Source of the DNA: Phoronis australis
Taxonomy: Eukaryota > Phoronida > Phoronidae
Length of the DNA: 64,000 nucleotides
Assembly: GCA_002633005.1 (NCBI GenBank)
Contig: NMRA01000467.1
Location: 26,775-90,774, forward strand
Direction of reading: 5' to 3'
A program made the translations under genes and the position numbers. This document shows, in pieces, positions 11,483-23,520 of this stretch. The notes under the pieces were generated by a model. That model was given only the letters and a program-made list of their open reading frames with translations, did no database searches and had not been told where the DNA came from. Numbering within the stretch: position 1 is the stretch's first letter; each line of letters starts with the position of its first letter.

Positions 11483-11867
11483 CTGCATAAAAAGAAGGAG
11501 ACGTTCACATTCAAATAGGGTTCGTGCATGTCCGTTCCTCGGAGCGCCATCTATTAATAGGACACGTCCTGACAAGACACTGTCATGTTTCCCAGAAAGT
11601 AGCATGTCATTAGAATTTGCTGTCCTAAACAAATATGACGCACAAACACACTTCGTAATTATGGTCATGCAGCTGAGAACAGAGGTAAGCGGAAAGTTGC
11701 ACACATTACAGTAACATCTCCCCACTTTAATGTACAGTATGGAGGAAGAGTGAAATATTTTTTCATTTTCCGCAAAGGAAATCGGCCACTATATTGGTGC
11801 TAAACCGTTAAAAAGTTATGTACTGTTGCTGCCTCCGCTCCAGCTTGAACACTTCGATCAATAATAA

Positions 11868-12680
11868 ATGTAACGATGTCTCTCGACAGGTAGCACTAGT
11901 TAGTTCTTCATAAAAAGTTTATGGGCAAGGTCATATAAGTCAAACGTGGTCTGTTTTGGGGGCACATAACAGTTCTTACAAGGGTTTGCCCATGGACTCG
12001 TCAACCTTTATGACCTCTGTCAAAAACTGTATACAAACAACGAAAAGTTTTGAGGCATTTCACAACGAAAGCCCTACAGATGAGCACAGAGTCTTTATTC
12101 TCTCTTGTAGTTTTGACCCTTTCACTCCTACTGAAAAGCAAGGTAGACTAAGAAAAAAGGGTAAAGGAAACCCGCAAAACCGACACTTTTCTCCCCAAAA
12201 CCACCACTTCCCTGCCGATGCTCGACAAACGCCAACATTAGAATCTGAAAACAAATTTCCTACTGATTGCAAAAATGAGGTCCTAAAATATTATAAACCA
12301 GCTATATTTTTTGCAAATCTGGCTGGTCTGAGGGCTACCTGAAATCGCAGCCAATTTCTCAGTCGCTACACAGCAATGCACAATTGCAATTGCGCCATCT
12401 TGAGGAAGAGTGCAGCTACAGCCGAGCAAGTGGTCTTTTTTCATTCTCAACATGTTCACAAATTAATACAAACAAACCACATTCACTTAGCCTACATGCA
12501 GTACTTATCTAAAATGCCCCCAAGCCTAGCTTACCCCTAGATATTAATATTTTGGGAGTGCAAATTGGCCGCGGCTGCAGCCTTAGTGTTCAATGGCACC
12601 TTTACTCTTGACGAAGCTCGACTTCATGCACTGTAATTGTCGAATTGAAACGTGGTGGCAGCGTTGGGATCATTCCGAGA
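11868..12680 (+). repeat. Gypsy-type LTR, diverged and interrupted
   Basis: 11868-11960 (TGTAACGATGTCTCTCGACAG, then GGTAGCACTAGTTAGTTCTTC) and 12600-12660 (CTTGACGAAGC...GTCGAATTGAAAC) match the two halves of the LTR at 17386-17550. GTGGTGGCAGCGTTGGGAT directly after it resembles a tRNA-primer site. The intervening 640 bases hold an unassigned 128-codon open stretch (11956-12342). The two LTRs may bound one old element or be independent copies. Confidence 0.55.
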
Positions 12681-12949
12681 CATTTATGACTTACGTATTG
12701 TAGACTTTTATTTCAAAGGTACAGTAATCAGGACCGTATTTTTGAGTATCTGTCGACTGTTCGCTCGCTGAGCGTGTAAAAAACAAAGATGGCCACCCCG
12801 CCTAAGCCAATACTCAGACAAATGTTTGAAACTACTCTATCATCACTATACAAGAAAGCAAGGAAAACCCATTCCAGCAAGCGGTTTTTCTTATAACTGT
12901 CGATTCGGTAGGCTTAATCTAATGCCCTAGATTTTAGCACAAGAGAAGA

Positions 12950-13690
12950 TATACACAAAACGTACCTCGATTGTCGTGGATGAATTATCCCACGAGACAC
13001 TATTCCGCAGATCGACCGAGATCGGAATAATGTCGAGTGGCATATTACTTCATCTACGCCAATTGAGGTACGTTTGGTATTTATCCCATACGCTTCGAAT
13101 TCTTAAGTTTCTTTCATTTTTCAGCAGATTTTTACATACTTCACTCAGACTGTTCACGTGGCGGATCACATCCTATGTATGCACTTGCGCGTTAGGTTGC
13201 AAGTTTTCTCTAGTAAAAGAAACAGTTTTAAGTGCAACGATTTATTACTTGAAAAGAGATAACAAAGATGAAAACAATAGTAAGTGTGCATTGAACTTGT
13301 AACATCTCCAGAAAATAGTTAAATAACAAGAATTTTTGATATTACAATTACCGAGGAATCGGCGCCTGAGTTGCAGACGATATAATTATTTAGCAATTGA
13401 AATCTGAGACAGAACTGTGTCATATAATTAACAGTCCTACTCCAAATGTTGCGATTGGGACCTGATTGCATGTTGAGTGTAATTTACACTGCTGCAATTG
13501 TATTTCTTTAAAAACTAATTTCGGAAAGTTTGATGATCGAACTGGCTAACGATGACGAGTCGACATCGACCTACCATTTGAACTTTCCATGTCAGAGGTC
13601 ACAGTAGTGCGGGAGGTGAATACGGAAAACATTATTTGACCTACATGGCCGTATTGCACTCGACTGATTCAACGCATATGGGATAAAAAG
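12950..13690. mobile_element. Hairpin-headed non-autonomous element, copy 2
   Basis: Same order of blocks as 6631-7381: CAAAACGTACC, an inverted repeat (12961-13072), TTCACGTGGCGGATCACA, GTTAGGTTGCAAGTTTTCT, gaggaatcggcgcc, gatgatcgaac and an end near GGGATAAAA. Divergence from copy 1 is spread along its length, so the copies are old. Confidence 0.7.
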
Positions 13691-14223
13691 TGTGGAGGGC
13701 ATCAAACTTTTGATTAAGATGACCGAAACACATTATTAGGAACCAGAATGACACCTACCAACGATAGCAGTTACCGGAACCGTCATTTGACTAAACTTCC
13801 TGGCCACTGGAACTGGGTGAAACCTAAAATTTTTGCAACTGTTTGTGAGACAGCCTTATAAATGACCGTATGATGATGGGTGTTAATAACAATAACATTG
13901 AAAAAACAACTCCTGCAAAAAGGGACCTAACCCTCACGACATCCACAGATATTTGTCGCGCCGCCGAGAATACCACACATCAGTTGCGCCATATGGGTGC
14001 ACAAGGCACTGACCTGTCTGACCGTGATAAGATTTTTTCACGATTTTCTGATATGCACAGAAACCCCCCAAGCCATCGTGTGATAAACTGTAATATGGCG
14101 GACATCAATACCGTAAGAAAGATGCATGTCCTGCTTGGAGAAACGAATGCAGTAAGTGCCATGGAAAAAAAATCCCTCGTGCTGAAGAAGTGCTGACAAG
14201 ATGGGCGGAACACCATAGGGGGC

Positions 14224-14420
14224 TCAGTGGCGGATCTAGGATATCACAAGGGGGGGCCAACATTTCGTCTGTAAACATTTGCTCAAGCACGATTGTAGAT
14301 GCGCATAGCACCGAATGGGGGAAGGTCCCGCCCAGGAAATTTTTCTGTTTTTTCCTCTAAAAATCAAGCATTTTCCTTGATTCCCGAAGTATTATCCAAG
14401 AAAAAAAAAGGCAAAAAAAC
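14224..14420. mobile_element. hAT-like element end
   Basis: CAGTGGCGGATCTAGGA followed by a G-rich run is a common terminal sequence of hAT non-autonomous elements. No matching inverted end was found, so only one end is claimed. Confidence 0.4.
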
Positions 14421-14454
14421 GGAGAAAGTGTCAAACAGGAAAAACTGCAAGTTC

Positions 14455-14520
14455 CACAGACTCTAACTCACGACCTGCCGAAACGAATAAGCGCGCGCTT
14501 TACCACTACACCACCACGAT
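14455..14520 (-). repeat. tRNA-derived SINE head or tRNA pseudogene
   Basis: On the minus strand GTGGTGTAGTGGTAAAGCG resembles an A box and GGTCGTGAGTTAGAGTC a B box, 30-40 bases apart. No intact cloverleaf was seen. Pol III-derived origin is inferred. Confidence 0.55.
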
Positions 14521-14529
14521 GTAAATCCT

Positions 14530-15690
14530 ATTTTGATAGTAAGAGACCTACTCGTTTATGGTCCACAGCGTTTGCGCGCGAAACCTTCTTTTTGTAATGC
14601 TTATTACATGTTTCATATTTTGTGCAATCAGTTCGTAACAAATTTGTTGTATTTAAAATAGTCTTCAATTGCCCAAATGACCAAATCCGTTTTCGTGTTG
14701 GCAATAATGACGCGATTGCTTTAAAAGTCGTCTTAAGTTAAGGTTTGAAAAAAGAGAGAATTATGAGTTTCTGAGTGATTCACTAAGACTTCGATTAAAA
14801 TTGGCATCTACGGAGTCGTAGTGCCCAGCGCTTCAGCTGGTTGCCTGAGATATCGCGGGATGCAATACCGCCAGAGGTCCTAAAGTCGTAAGTCGTGAAC
14901 GATCTTATTTCCTCTTCTGCGCGGTCCTGCGACATCTGGCGTTAAAGTTTCCAGCGTTCGTCTGTTTACGAACGTCAAACGAATACCCGGACGTGTTCGC
15001 AATCACAATGTGATAACAAACAGTGAGTGAGTGGCTTCTTTTTTCAAATGTATCTTAAAAACAGCATATTTCACTAATTCACTTCTTTGTGCATTTTTGG
15101 GATATATTTTCGAAAATATTTATCGTTCAGATTTACTCAAACACGCGCTCCAGGGGTAGCTTGAACAATGTATCAAAATGTCCCAGGGTCTATCAAGTTT
15201 TGTAAGGCCAAAACAATAAAATACAAAGCGATAATTGATGCTGGGTTCTTAGCGTTTTACGTGAACAACCTCATTGAAAACGTCATGCACATCAAAGTTG
15301 GGTGCAATAAAATTAGCAATTTATTTCAATTGAAACTGAATTAATAAACAATGCAATGCATTTTTATGTCATCTAGAGTAACTGTAAGCACTGCAGTTGA
15401 CTTGTGTGGTCATACTTCGTGAATTTCCGTCTAAACGAAACGTTCACGACTTTAGGGCCTCATTCAAAATGGCCGGCGATATCAGCGACTGTTAAGATTG
15501 TCAAAACACGTATATTTGTGAAGGCTGATATATGTCCATGACATCACATGAGCAGTTGCAAACGGACATTGGGTAGTATGACAATCAACTGCTTATTATG
15601 CTTATATTCACGACTTTAGGTCACCGTGTATACTTAGCCATAGTTGCGTTACGATTGCGCCGTGTTCCGAATTTGACACTTGAAATTGGA
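14530..15690. other. No gene recognised
   Basis: Unassigned sequence before assembly gap 1. No exon, terminal inverted repeat or RNA gene stood out. Confidence 0.35.
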
Positions 15691-15757
15691 TCTGAGCCGC
15701 CCCCCCCACACACATACACATTTAAATCTTGTTTCAGGCGTATAATTTTAATTACCG

Positions 15758-15955
15758 NNNNNNNNNNNNNNNNNNNNNNNNNNNNNNNNNNNNNNNNNNN
15801 NNNNNNNNNNNNNNNNNNNNNNNNNNNNNNNNNNNNNNNNNNNNNNNNNNNNNNNNNNNNNNNNNNNNNNNNNNNNNNNNNNNNNNNNNNNNNNNNNNNN
15901 NNNNNNNNNNNNNNNNNNNNNNNNNNNNNNNNNNNNNNNNNNNNNNNNNNNNNNN
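15758..15955. other. Assembly gap 1 flanked by a direct repeat
   Basis: A run of N. Both sides carry cacatttaaat(c/t)ttgtttcag followed by cgt(a)taattttaattac, so the gap probably interrupts a tandem array that was not assembled. Open frames crossing the N run are artefacts. Confidence 0.9.
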
Positions 15956-16574
15956 CACATTTAAATTTTGTTTCAGCCGTTAATTTTAATTACATTTCCC
16001 TACGCTCTTGCTGTTTTATTTTTTGCGGCAGCCAAGCGGGTGTGTGGGCCCCCTGGCCGCCTATGCGGCTGCGGAACTATAGCCTCCACTTATTTCAGTG
16101 CTGCGCCGCCCATAAGCAGTGCTGTAATGGTAAAATTAGAGGAAACTAGGCACCCAATGCCCATCCTATCACCTTGAGCACTGAATTTTAAAATTACACT
16201 AAACTCAAAAAACCTGACTCACAAACATGTAACCCCATACTTTAACTCCCGCCCGTGGGGTGTGTCATCGGGGCCCTTCGGTCTCCCTTCATCTCCCTAT
16301 GGTATGACGCCATAATTGTAACGGTCACGCGCCCCGGAATATTCGGTAACAATACTGTCGTCAGCGTAGCAGAGCATCGATACCGTAAGCTTTTGTATCG
16401 AGACTACTCCCCACTATACCGTCACTTACTGTGCGTAGGCGCTACGTTAAGACGTAAAAAGATGGTTGGCTGTGCCTCCGCCCTACTATAACGTAATTTA
16501 CGGTGTGTAGGCGCTACGTTAAAATGCCATAATGTTGTTGGCTGCGCCTACGTGCGGTCAGTAGGCCTACTCGA

Positions 16575-17240
16575 GTGTGGAATTTCGTGAGTTAATGACT
16601 GCTCCAAAGCATTCACAGTCCAACGGCAAAGTTGAGTCAGCAGTAAAATCTGGGAAGTCACTTTTGTGCAAGTGCAAGTTATCTCAGACAGGCTCTTACT
16701 TAGCCATCCTGGAGTTACGGAACACACCACAACAAGCAGTTGGCAGCAGTCCAGTCCAACGCTTACGAAGCCGACGTACTTGCACCCGCTTACCAGTGCC
16801 TGCTGACTTGCTCAAGCCCCGAAATGACAGCGCCAACCATTACGATCATTACTGCATTGAGAATGCGACGTGGCGACAATACAATACAGTAGCCGAGGAC
16901 CTTCCTCCTCTCCATAAAGCAGATACAGATCGCATCCAACCTTTCCCACGTTGGGAAAAAAGGTTTGGGACAAAGGCGGTGTGACTCAAACAATCGATGA
17001 CAGTTCGTCACCACGTCGAAACCTCAAAGGATCCTACAAGAGCAAGCGAGTGCAGATCTGCGTAAGTCAAATGAAGCACCACCTACTATAAGCGAGGCGG
17101 AACACTCGTCAAATTTCTCTAACAGTGCAGCAGTTGTTGATGACATCAGCATCCCTGATCCTTTAGTTGACACACAGCATTCATGTGCACAGCAAAGACC
17201 AGTTTGTATCAGGCGTCAACCGGTATATGTACGGGGATAT
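16575..17240 (+). pseudogene. Gypsy integrase C-terminal remnant
   Basis: It reads KHSQSNGKVESAVKSGKSLL, ELRNTPQQAVGSSPVQRL and SRRTCTRLP. These are typical of the Ty3/gypsy integrase core end (HSQSNGKVE carries the catalytic Glu) and the following domain. Stops begin after about 16984. The protease and RT portions are not seen upstream, so it is 5'-truncated. Confidence 0.85.
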
Positions 17241-17385
17241 GTTACCTATTAGCTATATACAAGAGTAAATAAACAAACGCGGGACTGAACTACGAACGTA
17301 AGCTAGTTTTATTTTAGTTAGAATACTTGTATCATTGTGTTTCATTTCTTGTTGTTGTCCTTATTTCTTGAACATTGTTGGGGGT

Positions 17386-17550
17386 GTTATGATATCTATC
17401 GCCAGGTGGCACTTGTTAGTTATTCATTAAAAGTTCAAGGTCATACTTGTAAGTCAAACCTCTGTTTTACCATTACTCTAGACACAGCTCCACTTAATAC
17501 ACTGTCGACTTGAAACAATAAAATTCTCAATGTGGTTCACCAACATTGGT
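17386..17550 (+). repeat. 3' LTR following the gypsy integrase remnant
   Basis: TGTTATGATATCTATCGCCAG begins right after a G-rich stretch (ttgggggtg). The block aggtggcacttgttagtt...aaggtcata...aagtcaaac matches 11890-11950, and gtcgacttgaaac matches 12640-12652. AATAAA near 17517 is a possible polyadenylation signal. Confidence 0.65.
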
Positions 17551-17879
17551 GAGATTATAACGTAGTCCATAATGTCGTCTGGAAATAATACGACAAAGGA
17601 TATGAATGTCAAATGTTGCCCTGGCCTAAATATGTTCTCCTTTTGATTATGAAAAGTCTCAAAGAATAAGTTATTGGGTGGTTTGCTTTGCTTATAAATT
17701 CAAAGTGCATAGTATTACTAGCTACTTTTGCTTAAAAAGGTAATCCTATATAACTTGATTAATTATTGTGTTACCCACAAAGACAACCGTTACTGTTTTC
17801 TTTCCTTTATTTATTTGTACACATACATGACCATCGGCCCAAAGTACAACAAACAAGCAAACAAGACCATTGGAGTGCT

Positions 17880-18930
17880 ATGCCCACTAGTCGATGTTCC
17901 GTTTTTTAGATGCGTAGTATACATATTTCACAACTGAGGTATCGGCATTACATAACAGTCTATGAAATTTAAACAAAGAGGGACTTGTCCAGAGGCTTTC
18001 AATTAAAAACTTAGCTCTGATTTCGGAAAAATCGTCGCAAACTAACAAAAAGTGATATTCATCCTCGACACAATTCCTGGAGCATAATATGCACACTCTG
18101 TCTTGATATATCACATTTACGACCAGTTTCTACTGCCAGCCTGTGGTTTGCACATCGAAAACTTATAAAACTTTGCACGAATACTTTTGGAAGATTATCA
18201 ATTTCTAAATAGTTTCCATATTTAAATACAACCTTAAAAAAATTGTAATAGCTTAACTTAGAATTGGAATCAACATTGGACTGTCATCTTTGCAAAGCAC
18301 AGTACTTTAACCCGTTGCGAGAAAATATTTACAAACGATTCTTGACACGCGACTCCTTGGTTTACCCAAATATCATAGAAACCATACATTGACAATAACT
18401 TGCGGACTGAGCTTGCCCAATTATACATAATGTCTACCATTTTCATCTAGTTTGTACAGCATATTGTAAGCGGCTCAAAATATTAGACCAGTATTTAATA
18501 CAACTAACAAAGTATCTCGTATACATAGGGTATCTTCCTCATTCACCCAAAACTGCAACGTTAGAGCAAGAACCGCCATTTCCCAAGGTCCATTTACAAA
18601 ATTTTAAATGAATTTTCTCTAAGCACTAGTATTTTTTAAAACCCCAAATTTCGGGACCATAACACAATGTTGGGTACACCAGTTTACCAAATAACTGAAA
18701 AGTAAGCGATGGGGCATATTGCGACATCTGCGCTGTAATTTCAAAACACGTGATGCAGCTTTATTTGTTTGACAAGAGATTTTTGTCGCTTTCGACCATG
18801 ACTGTTTTGAGCCTACACTGAAATGCATTTTAGCGTTGGAAAATATCATGTTTGTCACGCTCGCATTACAAACAGCCATGTTACCAACTACACACGTCTT
18901 CAGCTTCACGCATGCTCATTCGTCCATTTC
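17880..18930 (-). mobile_element. Non-LTR (LINE) retrotransposon 3' fragment
   Basis: Minus-strand reading gives the RT C-terminal zinc-ribbon CILCSRNCVEDEYHFLLVC at about 18080-18030. Further upstream, PTLCYGPEIWGF in a shifted frame is the conserved block after the RT fingers in CR1/RTE-like LINEs. Frameshifts and stops are throughout, and the 5' part is missing. Confidence 0.7.
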
Positions 18931-18967
18931 CGTGTGACGTTATCATCTACAATTTACTACGTATATA

Positions 18968-21099
18968 TCAGATGTCCCAAAAAGTGAGCCACCTTTCGAC
19001 AAGTAATTTCTCAGCTATTGACCAACTGAATTCGTTCAAATTTTTTATAATGTATCTTCAGGGTGTCATCAACAATTCTACAATCTATATCAGAGAAATT
19101 TAAAAATTATGGAAGTACTGTGAAATCCAATACAGCAGGGTGAAAAATGCAATATCACTGTGACTTTCATCCTGTTATTGTCAGATCTGTATACAAAACA
19201 GTTCTTTCCAATATTCCGGTTTGTAAGGATGCCTTTGAGTGAATGTGATCAATTTACTATTGAAACCTGTATCAAGGAGAAAGGGTGGGGCGGAAGAAGA
19301 ATCGTAATGGAGTTCTCAGGAAAAGGGTGGAGTCGTGCCGCTGTGAATACACTGATTGTTAAACTACACAACACAGTGTCTGTTGTGCATACAAACTACA
19401 CAACACAGTGTCTGTTGTGCATACAAACTACACAACACAGTGTCTGTTGTGCATACAAACTACACAACACAGTGTCTTGTGCATACAAACTACACAACAC
19501 AGTGTCTGTTGTGCATACAAACTACACAACACAGTGTCTGTTGTGCATACAAACTACACAACACAGTGTCTGTTGTGCATACAAACTACACAACACAGTG
19601 TCTGTTGTGCATACAAACTACACAACACAGTGTTTGTTGTGCATACAAACTACACAACACAGTGTCTGTTGTGCATACAAGTGGCAGTGGGAGACCCAAA
19701 ACTGTATGTTTGATTGAAAGAAAACGATGATCGTGTTGAGGAACTGATTCAAATCCAAGAGGACAGCGCGGGAAATCACAAATGTTTGAGGGAAGTCGCA
19801 GGCGATTTACAAGAGAGCAAGTCTTCTGTGCAAAGAATATTTTAACCTTTATTGTGGATATCACGGAGACATAATAATATTAGATACTTGCATGACCGCT
19901 ATTCAACCACTGATGTGAAAAGAATCATTTTCACTGATGAAAAAGACTTTACGCTAAAATTTGTCAAAACCATCGTGTTTTGGGAAACAAAAACGAGAAA
20001 TTCAGCCTTCCATGTTCAAAAGAAAACAAGGATCGTGTTGAGAAACTGATTTAATCCCAGGAGGGCATCCCCTTGAATTACAAATCTTTGCTTTGAGAGA
20101 AGTCACGAGCGATTTACAAGTGAGCAAGTTTTCCGTGCAAAGAATGGCGAAAACTGGAGCTAAAACCTTTCAAAAGAACGCGGGTATCACGGAGAGATCA
20201 AAATGTTTGAAGGAAAAGGAAAACTCAGTGCTGATACCTGCATGACAGCTACTCAGACACTGATTCGAAAAGAACAATTTTCATTGATGAAAAGGACTTC
20301 ACGCTAAAAATCGCTAACAATCGTGAAAGCGATCATGTTCATGGGAAACAAAAACGACAAATTCAACGTTCTCGACTCTATCATGAAACTTCCAGATTAA
20401 TTTTTCTAATAAGTAATGGTTTCCGCTGGAGTATCCTGGGAAGGCAAAACAAATATTCATTTTTAATTATTGATACTGATAGAGCCAAACTTGAAAGTCA
20501 ACGCTACATGGAGTTATTGAATGAAAATTTTCTCCCGGATTGCAGGCGTTTTAATCTTCCAAACAATTACGTTGTTCATAAAGATGGGGCTCCTTCACAC
20601 ACGATCAAGATAATCCAGTCTCCTCTGCAGGAGGCTACACCAAAATTCATCAAAAAGAATCAGTCTTGACTGCTATCTAATGGAGTGTGCCATGTGGGAC
20701 TCTCTGGAGCCATCTGAAGGAGACAGTTTACCGGGGAGTGAGAGACAAATTAACTGAGCAGGAGTTAAAAGACAGGATAATTATGCCATGGGAGTAAATA
20801 TCGATGGAAGAAATATGGAAACGCATTTCTGGTTGGAAGAAACGGCACAGTTTAGCCGTGGAGGAAGATGGAGGCCACATAGAACATAGACTGAAATAAG
20901 CAAGGATCCCTTTGTTATTTTATTTTTTGACCTAATGTTTTTAATTTGACAGTACAATTGGACACAGATCTCTTTGATATTTTCCACATTTGCTGATGAT
21001 GTCCTAAGGTTCATCTGTGAGAACTTTGAAAAAAAATCGGTTTATCTGTTGTTGAGAAATTACTTGTCAAAACGTGGCTCACTTTTCTGGGACACCTGA
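18968..21099 (+). mobile_element. Tc1/mariner transposon, full length but inactive
   Basis: Terminal inverted repeats of about 45 bp (TCAGATGTCCCA...GTGAGCCAC...GACAAGTAATTTCTCA at left, its complement at right) are flanked by TA. The transposase remnant starts about 19226 with PLSECDQFTIETCIKEKGWG and GRRIVMEFSGKGWS (helix-turn-helix). GSGRPKT follows after a minisatellite, then DEKDFTL (first catalytic Asp) and YVVHKDGAPSHTIK (second Asp, near 20570-20610). About 300 bp holding the RVEELI...DEKDFTL segment is duplicated (19725-20030 and 20035-20330). Frameshifts make it inactive. Confidence 0.9.
19365..19680 (+). repeat. 32-bp minisatellite inside the transposase gene
   Basis: About ten units of 32 bp beginning tacacaacacagtgtctgtt; one unit near 19470 has lost two bases. 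Each unit contains an inverted repeat (CACAACA...TGTTGTG). As 32 is not a multiple of three, successive units cycle through all frames, and all three forward frames stay open across the array. Confidence 0.95.
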
Positions 21100-21101
21100 T
21101 A

Positions 21102-23340
21102 CATTACAACGTCGTGTGGCAAGTGACGACTATCGTATCGAATAAGCGTAGCTTCATGGCTATCGTTCAGAACCACATTAAAGTTAAAACTCATTAGGTC
21201 ATTAGGTGAGGCTGCTTTCAAATCTCGTTGGAAAGAATGACGCGCCGAGATTGCACTCCCTATTTTATTGAACCACGGTTCAATTTGTCTCCCTCAATTT
21301 CATTAAAACTTGGTGCCTAATGGGTTGGCTAGGCATTTTAAGTTATGTGCTCCATGTGAACGCTACGAATGTCATTTACTTGATTTTCCGTAAGCCTTTA
21401 CTCCTAGCTTTAACAGCCGAAATTCAGCACGGTACTCTTCAGACACTGGCTTTGGAGTTCAGTAAAATCTGGCTCGTCGATGTGGGGAAGTTTGGCAGTC
21501 TGAATGCACTATCTCTCAGTTCGTAGTAATCGCATGCAAATGATGGCTTTGGGGTGAAAACTGCTGATTTGGCTATTTTTGCTCGTTTTTCAAGTATACG
21601 GCTGCACTTCGGGTAATCGTTTAAGATATGGGAAAATGTCATTGGAATCAATTTCAATAGACTTTGTACAAGGCAGTATTCTGTTCACATTTTCAAGTTT
21701 CGCACATCATGTGGAACAGACTGCTTCAGCTGACACGAACTGGTTTTTTCAAACCCAAAATCAGCAACTGTTGACTGTCACGTAACGGGGGTTACTCGGA
21801 AAGCGATAGCACTTACGACTGTAGAGACCAAAATCACGAAGTGGGATTACTGCAAAGACTGCATAACAGTTGCAACTATGGCAATAATTACAAGGGGTTT
21901 GGTTGGTCTAAACAACACAGCTTTAGATTATATTATGTTCCATCATTTGATCTTTACTCATGACAATAATTTTATGTCATGGTTCCGGAAACGAGGAACA
22001 GCCTGAATCAACAACAGGCGATACCGAAAATGGAAACGATTTGTAGTGTTACGGCATCGCACAAACTGACTTAATATCAAACCTTTGCCAAATTAGATCT
22101 GCAAAAACTGACAGAATACCCACTGGTATCATCGTAATAGAGTGTTGAATATTTTAATCTATTATTGAACGATGCACAATTTTCTACTTTCACAGTTTAA
22201 TCACAAAACTTTATATATCACTTATCACATTTAAGTCTCTTATGGCCGGTTGCATGAGGCAGTCCCAAATAGGGACTCAACGAAGTTCCCTAGGTCTTTT
22301 GCGTATTTATTTTGTTCTTTTCTCACAGATGTAATATTTTTTATTACGATCTCTTCTTTAACTAAATGACAGTTTCTAATAATGCAATTAAAAACTGAAC
22401 CCTTAGTGCAATCAAAATAATTAAGGACTTAGTCCTTGCATTAGGTGAGTTGCATGAAAAGGTGGGACTGTACTCCTTGGCTGTACGCCGTATAGCAAGA
22501 TTGACGTCGCATTTTCACGCGCCACGTAGTTATTGTTGTACAATGCACCTGACGTCATGCAACAATAAAACTTGCCCAGTGGATAACTTTGAAGTTTTAT
22601 GCAATCCAGCCCTGATGAGTTTTTGAAGTCATCACTAAGCAATGACATTTGTGTTACATCTACTCTATCCATTTCTTTGGTGACTAAAAAAAATTAAATG
22701 ACCGCCACGAGAGGAATAATTTAATTTTTAAGTTTTTATAAACTTTTAGAAATTCTCAATAAAAAGCGGCTGTTATTCATGAGAAGTGTTTTCATTTTAT
22801 GAGAATGTTGTTCAATTGGTGAGACTCGTTTTATGTTTTACGAGCAAAAACAAAAGAAATAGTATCTTAGCCGAGAAGGCTACAGGCGAAATAAAGTGTC
22901 CACACTACCTTATCTTCCGCTGTCACCACGTCCCACTCATAAAATTTCTATCGATTGTGTAATGCTGACACGAAGTGGCCTTGGTTTATTGGTTGATTCC
23001 GGATTCATGGGGACATGAATTCCGCTATAGAGACCGAGTACAAGTAATTTCCTTGTAACTTCGCTCTCGTTGCAAGTCCATCAAACTGAATAATTCGAGG
23101 CTCTGGCGAATAAACTGAGACTAAAACACGACAGGCCCGAAGCCAGCATTGCGCAGGGGTTGGTTCGACGAACCTTTGCAAACGTCGACACTAGAGTTTT
23201 CTGTAAGGCCCTTGACCGGCTTAACTCAGTAGGGGGAAGGAAACCTATATACACAACGATGAATCTCATCTCTTTGGGCCTGGGTGATGAAACGGGATTC
23301 ATAATACCAGAAATGAGGATGCCGTGACGGTTACTCGCAA
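21102..23340. other. No gene recognised
   Basis: Unassigned AT-rich sequence. Words such as gttgcatga(g/a) near 22250 and 22445 and gggact around 22265-22280 suggest a small decayed inverted-repeat element at about 22210-22690. Confidence 0.35.
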
Positions 23341-23357
23341 ACACGTCGTCAAATCCC

Positions 23358-23520
23358 ATACGAAAAAATTCAATAGGATCGTATAGGATCCTATAGGAAT
23401 TCCTGTAGTATCCTTTAGGATCTTGTAGGATTCCTATAGGATATTGGGCCAAAATCCAATTGGATTCCTATTGGATACTATAGAATTTCCTATAGGAAAT
23501 CCCATTGGAATTTTTCGTAA
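23358..23520. mobile_element. Small palindromic MITE-like element
   Basis: TACGAAAAAATTC at the left and GGAATTTTTCGTA at the right form terminal inverted repeats. The interior is made of degenerate aggatcctatagg-type palindromic words. It has no coding capacity. Confidence 0.65.

Noticed and set aside
15598-16149. Open frame across assembly gap 1
   Set aside because: Most of it is N. The flanks are repeat sequence.
19160-19730. Three overlapping long open frames
   Set aside because: They are created by the 32-bp minisatellite, which is open in every forward frame. Only the flanking transposase motifs are real coding remnants.
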